From an uncultured Planctomycetaceae bacterium (GTDB lineage Bacteria > Planctomycetota > Planctomycetia > Pirellulales > Pirellulaceae), in contig CAIPEB010000572.1 in NCBI GenBank assembly GCA_903863885.1, forward strand, positions 1-39,479: a DNA stretch of 39,479 nt, given 5' to 3'. Below are positions 34,648-39,479 of this stretch, one piece after another. The notes under the pieces were generated by a model, which saw only the letters and a list, made by a program, of their open reading frames with translations, had not been told where the DNA came from and did not search any database. How positions within the stretch are numbered: position 1 is the first letter of the stretch; each line of letters begins with the position of its first letter. The position numbers and the translations under genes were made by a program.

Positions 34648-35607
34648 ATGCGACTGTGCAGATTTCGCCACCAGAACTGCGTCGAAGTGGGTCTTTACAG
34701 CGAGCAGGGCGTGTGGCCACTTGAGGCCTTGGCAGCTTCGTACCGAGAGCAGTCCGGGGCCGTACTGCACCTGCCCGACTCGCACGAACTCCTCAGCTTT
34801 CTGCCTCCCGCAGCAGACGGACACGCAGCGGCCAAACACCTCGACCGGTGGCTCAGCGGCACGCCTCAGACCCGACGTCCCCAACCGCTTGCTCCGGAGG
34901 CCGTGGAACTGCTCGTGCCGATCGAGCACCCCAATAAGATGTTCTTCCTCGCAGGGAATTACACCGAGCATATCCTGGAAGGCGGAGGCGTTGCCGCCGA
35001 ACGGGCCGAGACGTTTCCCTACGTCTTCATGAAACCCCCATCGACGACGCTGACGGCACCCGGCCAACCAGTTCGAATTCCGGCCGTCTCACCCTCGCAC
35101 GTGGACTGGGAACTCGAACTGGCCGTCATCATCGGCAAGACGACCAGGCGGGTATCGGAGGCCGATGCACTTTCCCACGTCGCCGGCTACACGATCATCA
35201 ACGACATTTCGGATCGCCAGTTCAAGCCGAATCCGGGCCGCAAAACGCGTCCGCGCGACGCGTTCTTCGACTGGCTGCACGGCAAGTGGCACGACAGCTT
35301 CTGCCCCTGCGGTCCGTGCGTCGTCCCCGCTGACGATATCCCCGATCCGCAGAACCTGCGGCTCGAATTGAAGTTGAACGGCGGAGTCCGCCAGTCCGCT
35401 TCCACCGCTCAACAGATCTTCCCCGTCGCGGCCGTGATCGAGTTCATCTCCAGCTTCGTCACGCTGGAACCGGGGGATATCATCGCGACCGGCACCCCTT
35501 CCGGTGTGGGACACGCGACAGGCCATTATCTCAAGCCCGGCGACCTGCTGGCCGCGTCGATCGACGCGATCGGCACACTGGTGTCGCCCGTCATCGCCGA
35601 CGAGTAG
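34648..35607 (+). CDS. Fumarylacetoacetate hydrolase family protein
   Basis: From the ATG at 34648 the product is 319 residues. A variable N-terminal ~100 residues precede the FAH domain, which shows HPNKMFFLAGNYTEHI, VDWELELAVIIGKTTRRV with the metal-binding Glu residues, AGYTIINDISDRQF, and DIIATGTPSGVG at the end. Members hydrolyse, decarboxylate or isomerise beta-diketone-type acids with Mg2+ or Mn2+; the exact substrate cannot be read. The stop at 35605-35607 abuts the stop of the convergent macro-domain gene without a base between. Confidence 0.92.
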   Translation: MRLCRFRHQNCVEVGLYSEQGVWPLEALAASYREQSGAVLHLPDSHELLSFLPPAADGHAAAKHLDRWLSGTPQTRRPQPLAPEAVELLVPIEHPNKMFFLAGNYTEHILEGGGVAAERAETFPYVFMKPPSTTLTAPGQPVRIPAVSPSHVDWELELAVIIGKTTRRVSEADALSHVAGYTIINDISDRQFKPNPGRKTRPRDAFFDWLHGKWHDSFCPCGPCVVPADDIPDPQNLRLELKLNGGVRQSASTAQQIFPVAAVIEFISSFVTLEPGDIIATGTPSGVGHATGHYLKPGDLLAASIDAIGTLVSPVIADE

Positions 35608-36159
35608 TCAACCCTCGGTTTGTGGAACAAGCTCGCGCAGCGCTTCCGCAAAGTCACTGTACGCACTGTGGTCGAACAGTACGAATCGAATCAGCGCGGG
35701 CCCCTGAAAGCGGTCTTGAAAATCCAACGCGACCTGCAACACGATACGTGCCGCGTCACCGCGCGGATAACCATAGATGCCCGTGCTGATGGCGGGAAAC
35801 GCGATGCTCCGGCAGCCGCTGTCCAGCGCCAACTCCAGACATCGCTCCACCGCGCAGGCTAGCAGCTCGGGTTCCCGATGACTGCCACCGCTCCATACGG
35901 GCCCCACGGCGTGAATTACGTACTTCGCTGCCAGACGGCCCGCACCGGAAATAACGGCCGATCCGGTTGGACAGCCCTCCGGGTATTTCTCGTCCGTTTC
36001 CGCCATGATCGCGGGACCGCCTCGGCGATGGATGGCTCCATCCACTCCACCTCCTCCAGCCAGTCGGCTGTTGGCCGCGTTGACGATTGCATCGGTGTCC
36101 TGCAGCGTGATGTCTCCCTCAACCAATTCCAGCGTCAGACCGTTACGTTGAACATACAC
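35608..36159 (-). CDS. Macro-domain protein, probable O-acetyl-ADP-ribose deacetylase
   Basis: The start is set at a GTG at 36159, six bases after GGAGG; an ATG at 36192 has no such site and would add 11 residues. The 183-residue product is almost only a macro domain: GDITLQDTDAIVNAANSRLA, GGGGVDGAIHRRGGPA and KYVIHAVGPVWSGG, with AFPAISTGIYGYPRGDAARI as the phosphate-binding loop. This matches MacroD/YmdB-type enzymes that hydrolyse ADP-ribose esters and remove ADP-ribose from proteins. No ADP-ribosyl-transferase or sirtuin gene is adjacent. It is convergent with the FAH-family gene. Confidence 0.93.
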   Translation of the reverse strand: MYVQRNGLTLELVEGDITLQDTDAIVNAANSRLAGGGGVDGAIHRRGGPAIMAETDEKYPEGCPTGSAVISGAGRLAAKYVIHAVGPVWSGGSHREPELLACAVERCLELALDSGCRSIAFPAISTGIYGYPRGDAARIVLQVALDFQDRFQGPALIRFVLFDHSAYSDFAEALRELVPQTEG

Positions 36160-36165
36160 GACGGA

Positions 36166-36170
36166 CCTCC
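36166..36170 (-). promoter_or_regulatory. Ribosome site deciding the GTG start of the macro-domain gene
   Basis: GGAGG on the minus strand lies six bases before the GTG at 36159. Confidence 0.7.
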
Positions 36171-36237
36171 AGGCAAAGCCGGTAAGAGACACAGACCAGC
36201 AAGCACGCCCCTTGCTTCTTTTTTAGCCAACTTCTGC

Positions 36238-36266
36238 TTGACTCAACAATTAGGTTTCGGGACAAT
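36238..36266 (+). promoter_or_regulatory. Sigma-70-type promoter of the 36413 gene
   Basis: TTGACT (36238-36243) and GACAAT (36261-36266) are separated by 17 bp. The predicted transcript starts near 36273 and has a leader of about 140 bases, including a small dyad GCAT-TAT-ATGC. Confidence 0.6.
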
Positions 36267-36412
36267 CTCCCCGCGAAGCATTATATGCCCCACACCTCCC
36301 ATTCAACCCATTCTCAACTTCAACACGAGGTGTTTCCATCGGGTGACGGCCGCTTGTGAGATGGGTGCGGCGGAGGCTGATTGTGATTTTGCCAGAATGA
36401 GGAGAGACCTAC

Positions 36413-37333
36413 GTGGAGAGACTTAGCTCGTCGATACGCGTCGCCACGTCGCTTATCCTGCTGGCAATAGCCCTGCTGGGTGCCGCAAATCCGGCCGAGC
36501 TCTTGGGGAGGGACGTATTCGTCGACAACGTATCCGGAGATGACCGGCGGGACGGAAGTGCACCGGAAGTTGCGGGCGAGCGGGCCGGGCCTTGTCGATC
36601 GATTTCCCGCGGACTGCAGCTGGTCGAGCCGGGTGATCGTCTGGTCCTAGCGAATCACGGCGAGCCGTATCGCGAGAGCGTCACCCTGCAGGCGGCACGC
36701 CACAGTGGAACAACGGGCCGACCTTTCGAGATAGTCGGCAACGGAGCGATGCTCGACGGACGGCAGCCCGTTTCCGGGGACGCCTGGGAGCACTACAGCG
36801 GCGACGTCTATGGCTTTCATCCGCGCCGAATGGCCCATTTAATGCTATACCTGAACAACAAGCCGGCGATCCGACACCCGGATGATGGGGAAACAAAACC
36901 GACCCAGTTGAATGTCTTCGAGTGGACTGTGTTTCGCGGACAAGTCTACTTTCGAACGGAAAAAGACAAGACGCCGCGGGATTACACGATTACCTGCACG
37001 GCTCTGCCCGTGGGAGTCACTCTGTACGACGTGCACGACGTGTTGATCCGCGATCTGGTCGTGCAGGGTTTTCAGCTGGACGGAATCAACGCCCACGACA
37101 ACGTCGTTGACGCAAACCTGCTCCGCGTCACCAGCCGCGGCAACGGCCGGAGCGGCATTTCGGTTTGCGGCGCCTCGCAGGTGCGAATGGACAAGTGCCT
37201 GCTGGGCGACAACGGACTCGCACAACTGCGATCCGAGGGCTACTCAAAGACCGAATTGAATAACTGCGATGTTATCGACAATTCGGCTCCCGGCGTGGTC
37301 CGCGAGGGAGGACTCGTTACGATGAGTCCGTAG
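36413..37333 (+). CDS. Secreted right-handed beta-helix-like protein
   Basis: The GTG at 36413 follows GAGGAGA at good spacing; the product is 306 residues. A signal peptide (VATSLILLAIALLGAANPAE) is followed by DVFVDNVSGDDRRDGSAPE, the usual entry into secreted parallel beta-helix proteins. Repeated short strands follow (HDVLIRDLVVQGFQLDGINA, NVVDANLLRVTSRGNGRSGI, ASQVRMDKCLLGDNG), as in pectate-lyase-like or NosD-like folds. At 306 residues it is shorter than most family members and ends soon after the coils, so it may be a truncated version. Catalytic residues are not identified. Confidence 0.8.
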   Translation: MERLSSSIRVATSLILLAIALLGAANPAELLGRDVFVDNVSGDDRRDGSAPEVAGERAGPCRSISRGLQLVEPGDRLVLANHGEPYRESVTLQAARHSGTTGRPFEIVGNGAMLDGRQPVSGDAWEHYSGDVYGFHPRRMAHLMLYLNNKPAIRHPDDGETKPTQLNVFEWTVFRGQVYFRTEKDKTPRDYTITCTALPVGVTLYDVHDVLIRDLVVQGFQLDGINAHDNVVDANLLRVTSRGNGRSGISVCGASQVRMDKCLLGDNGLAQLRSEGYSKTELNNCDVIDNSAPGVVREGGLVTMSP

Positions 37334-37393
37334 TCCGGAGTCTGGCGGAAGGCAAACACCATCCGGCATCCGGCATTCTTCCTGCACCGCGGG

Positions 37394-38410
37394 TTACTGC
37401 GGTGTTCCTTTATCAGATGCAGCGGCCGCTTTGCGCATCACGTCGTCGATTTCTCGCCGAGCAGACCAGTAGTAGACCACGCCGACGCCTGCGACCGCGA
37501 TGGTAATCAGCCGGTACGCCAGCGCGATCAGGATGCCGGGAGCTGCTCCGCTTTGAGAAACCTGTTTGAAGAGCGCGTCCATGGCGAATTCAAACGTGCC
37601 GAGTCCAGCCGGCGTAAAAGGCAGACCGCCGGCCACCATGCTCAACGGGATGACGATGAAGTGCTCGCCGAGCGAAGGGGCCGTCGGCGCGAGCGAAGTG
37701 CTGACCATATAGAGCGAGGTGCATAGCAGGCAATGCACGCACATTGCCAGACCCAGGATCCCGCACATCACGAACGGGCGTCCGCGATACATGCGAACCG
37801 CAGAAGTCAGTTGAGCGAGGATCGGTCCGATCTTCGGGAGGCTGCTGAGCATTTCGGCGAACGGGCCGTTGGAAAAACCGGGCAGCATCACGACGCCGAT
37901 GCCGACGGTGGCAATTGCAGTGACGGCCAAAGCCGACTTGCAGAGGGTATTCATCACCGGCGTCGACGGATGCGCCGTGGTCAGGACCGCGAGGCTCACG
38001 ACCAACAGCAGCGCGTAAAAGCCGATCACGCGATCCACCATCACTGTCGCAATGGCCTCCGTGCGGCGTCCCGGCTGGTCCCTGGCAATGAAGATCGCTT
38101 TGAACAGATCGCCCCCGACCGATCCGATGGAAACGAAGTTGAGCAGATAACCCAGAAAGCCCAACCGGAATGCGTCACCCACGGTGAATCGCATGTGCAG
38201 GGTACGTACCAGCAAAAACCACCGCACAAACGTGATGCACACGGCGGTCAGGCAGATGAAAAACGCGGCGGTCAGACGCCCCCAGTCCTTTGGCTGTTGC
38301 TGCAGTTGAGCCAACTGCTGGCGGTCGATCGTGGAAACCAGCCAGACGATGATCGCCAGCGGAACGGCGACTTTCAGCAGCAACAGCAAGTATTTTTTTG
38401 CGTCTTGCAT
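37394..38410 (-). CDS. Lysylphosphatidylglycerol-synthase-type flippase-like membrane protein
   Basis: The 338-residue product has about eight membrane helices and matches the LPG synthase transmembrane (UPF0104) family: LGFLGYLLNFVSIGSVGGDL, FKAIFIARDQPGRRTEAIAT and VMVDRVIGFYALLLVVSLAV are its hallmark segments, and AGGLPFTPAGLGTFEFAMDA is the late motif. There is no C-terminal aminoacyl-transfer domain, so it is not MprF itself. Stand-alone members are often linked to lipid-linked glycan transfer, which fits the glycosyltransferase pair at 31300-33991 (inference). It is convergent with the beta-helix gene and divergent from the tRNA. Confidence 0.88.
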   Translation of the reverse strand: MQDAKKYLLLLLKVAVPLAIIVWLVSTIDRQQLAQLQQQPKDWGRLTAAFFICLTAVCITFVRWFLLVRTLHMRFTVGDAFRLGFLGYLLNFVSIGSVGGDLFKAIFIARDQPGRRTEAIATVMVDRVIGFYALLLVVSLAVLTTAHPSTPVMNTLCKSALAVTAIATVGIGVVMLPGFSNGPFAEMLSSLPKIGPILAQLTSAVRMYRGRPFVMCGILGLAMCVHCLLCTSLYMVSTSLAPTAPSLGEHFIVIPLSMVAGGLPFTPAGLGTFEFAMDALFKQVSQSGAAPGILIALAYRLITIAVAGVGVVYYWSARREIDDVMRKAAAASDKGTPQ

Positions 38411-38533
38411 TCCGTGTTTTCTGCGTCCCGTATCGCGATCCAGTAGCCCGATGTGCAGCCCGATCCTGACGGAGGATTATGCGCACCCACAAACTTGCCA
38501 CAAGACTTGGTGCCAGACCACGGCCTGACGTCC

Positions 38534-38562
38534 TTGACAGCCCGAACAACCGCTGATAATTT
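38534..38562 (+). promoter_or_regulatory. Promoter of the tRNA-Ala gene
   Basis: A perfect TTGACA (38534-38539) and TAATTT (38557-38562) are separated by 17 bp; TGA directly before the -10 gives an extended -10. The tRNA begins about 90 bases further on. Confidence 0.75.
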
Positions 38563-38657
38563 TTCGGTCTTGGCGATTTGGCGGTCTGTAGCGGCCCATC
38601 CGTTCGAGCTAACGAATTGGTACCGGGCTGGTCGAGTGACTTCCAGAGCGTTTGTTC

Positions 38658-38730
<73 letters not shown>

Positions 38731-38738
38731 TGTAACTA

Positions 38739-38776
38739 AAGCCTTGCTGTGACACAAGTTACAGCAAGGCTTTTTT
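38739..38776 (+). terminator. Rho-independent terminator of the tRNA-Ala gene
   Basis: AAGCCTTGCTGT (38739-38750) and ACAGCAAGGCTT (38761-38772) are perfect 12-base inverted repeats with a 10-base loop, followed by a T-run to 38776. It lies nine bases after the tRNA. Confidence 0.93.
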
Positions 38777-38780
38777 CATG

Positions 38781-38821
38781 GTATGTTACATACTCTGCCC
38801 GTTACATACCTTTTTACATAC
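38781..38821. repeat. Three TTACATAC repeats after the tRNA terminator
   Basis: TTACATAC occurs at 38786-38793, 38802-38809 and 38814-38821. The first is part of a perfect dyad GTATG-TTA-CATAC (38781-38793). Such clustered short repeats can be binding sites for an integrase, excisionase or other regulator; here this is inference from their place beside a tRNA. Confidence 0.6.
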
Positions 38822-39012
38822 TATCGGGATGCTGGATGGGAAGGCGGGCGGAACTAGGCACCACCCAAATTGATGGCAGGGTTACTGACGCTCATCTTGG
38901 TGCTTGGCTGGCGTCATGGTGGTAATACCTGTTTCGGTTCGACCAAGCCGCACTCGTGTTGTCTGAGGGCATCCTGTGCGATTCTGAAGGCATCCCGCCC
39001 CTTAGGTCGATG
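38822..39012. other. Non-coding stretch at the island edge
   Basis: Between the repeats and the 39013 gene I see no supported gene. Short frames on both strands lack recognisable features, and no copy of the tRNA 3' end is found here or elsewhere in the window. Confidence 0.4.
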
Positions 39013-39435
39013 TCACTTGCCCCGAAACAATTCATCAACGGATCGGAGCAAGGCGACAGACTGCTTGGCACCATCCACACCACCGATCCAATTCAGTTTG
39101 TCTGCTTCTGAAATCAACCGTTCTACCTCGTCAATCCCGCCAAGTGCTTGAATCTTTTCAATCGTCAGTTTTAGTGATTCAACGGCATTGGTCGGACCTT
39201 CAGTTTTCTTAGTGTATTTCCGCCTACCTCCAGAATTAACCTTGGTTCTGGATGCTGGAAATTCGGCACCACATTGCACACAATTCTTTTCTCTTGGTCC
39301 TTTGGTTGCCCAGTTACATGCGTCACAATGTCTCCAGCCTTGTCCGCTGTAATTCCATTGACCTTCTACATTCCTACCGTCAATCTGCTTGGCAATTCTC
39401 GTCTTTTTCGGTACTGGTGGTGTCAATCTTGCCAT
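39013..39435 (-). CDS. Orphan small zinc-finger protein in low-GC DNA
   Basis: From the ATG at 39435 (AAGGAG eight bases upstream) the product is 140 residues. A basic N-terminus (MARLTPPVPKKTRIAKQIDG) is followed by a four-cysteine module, GWRHCDACN then NCVQCGAEFP (C-x2-C-x11-C-x2-C), which resembles RanBP2-type zinc fingers or zinc ribbons. A helical C-terminal part (TNAVESLKLTIEKIQALGGI, EVERLISEADKLNWI) follows. The gene's GC content (about 45-47% by hand count over 120 bases) is well below that of its neighbours, so recent transfer is likely. No homologous function is recognised. An ATG at 39477 is an alternative start. Confidence 0.7.
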   Translation of the reverse strand: MARLTPPVPKKTRIAKQIDGRNVEGQWNYSGQGWRHCDACNWATKGPREKNCVQCGAEFPASRTKVNSGGRRKYTKKTEGPTNAVESLKLTIEKIQALGGIDEVERLISEADKLNWIGGVDGAKQSVALLRSVDELFRGK

Positions 39436-39443
39436 TCCTGCAT

Positions 39444-39449
39444 CTCCTT
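39444..39449 (-). promoter_or_regulatory. Ribosome site supporting the 39435 start
   Basis: AAGGAG on the minus strand lies eight bases before the ATG at 39435, favouring it over the ATG at 39477. Confidence 0.65.
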
Positions 39450-39479
39450 GCTTGAATCTGGAATTTCGCCACATCAACC

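Noticed and set aside
38870-39151. 93-residue plus-strand frame near the tRNA
   Set aside because: It overlaps the 39013 gene in antisense and shows no motif; the minus-strand gene has a ribosome site and a cysteine module.

Overview
The window reads as a high-GC, gene-dense chromosomal segment of a planctomycete, possibly of the Pirellulaceae. This is inferred from family content: a DPYRxWLG J-domain-like protein, secreted Gly/Met/Pro-rich low-complexity proteins, an ADWPQFRGP-type beta-propeller, a CPVCG zinc-ribbon mini-protein, a very large thioester alpha-2-macroglobulin, and the imuA-imuB-dnaE2 cassette. Hand counts give about 62% GC in an ordinary gene (35101-35160) but about 45-47% at the right edge (39181-39300), which points to acquired DNA there.

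Layout from left to right. 1-1119 is the 3' part of a repeat-rich protein gene. 1155-6921 (minus) is the mutagenic translesion cassette imuA-imuB-dnaE2. 7297-11126 (plus) is an apparent transcription unit: an ECF sigma factor, a single-pass membrane protein, and two exported Gly/Pro-rich proteins with coiled coils, closed by a strong bidirectional terminator. 11143-13026 (minus) is a membrane-anchored J-domain-like protein. 13514-19681 (plus) is a 2055-residue alpha-2-macroglobulin with an intact CTEQ thioester motif. 19757-20563 (minus) is a SAM methyltransferase. 20912-21940 is gap (GAPDH), with a consensus promoter, a structured leader and a terminator. 22085-25896 is a likely operon of a secreted protein, a beta-propeller protein and aroA. 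25952-27079 (minus) holds a zinc-ribbon mini-protein and a cyclophilin-like lipoprotein with altered active-site residues, next to a 58-bp tandem palindromic repeat.

27704-31252 (plus) is a translationally coupled ABC exporter set: a single-pass protein, an ATPase and a permease. 31300-33991 (minus) is a two-gene glycosyltransferase operon, a GT2 enzyme plus a multi-pass GT39-like protein. 34218-37333 holds a small hypothetical protein, a fumarylacetoacetate-hydrolase-family enzyme, a macro-domain protein and a secreted beta-helix-like protein. 37394-38410 (minus) is a flippase-like membrane protein of the lysylphosphatidylglycerol-synthase type. 38658-38730 is tRNA-Ala(GGC) with its own promoter and terminator. 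It is followed by AT-richer DNA with TTACATAC repeats and an orphan zinc-finger gene, plausibly the edge of an integrated element that continues past the window.

The best candidate for an undescribed system is the sigma/membrane protein/low-complexity surface protein unit at 7297-11126. Next are the tRNA-adjacent island and the repeat elements around imuA. No CRISPR array, rRNA, transposase or replication origin was seen. All functional calls rest on reading translated motifs by eye; no database search was run.
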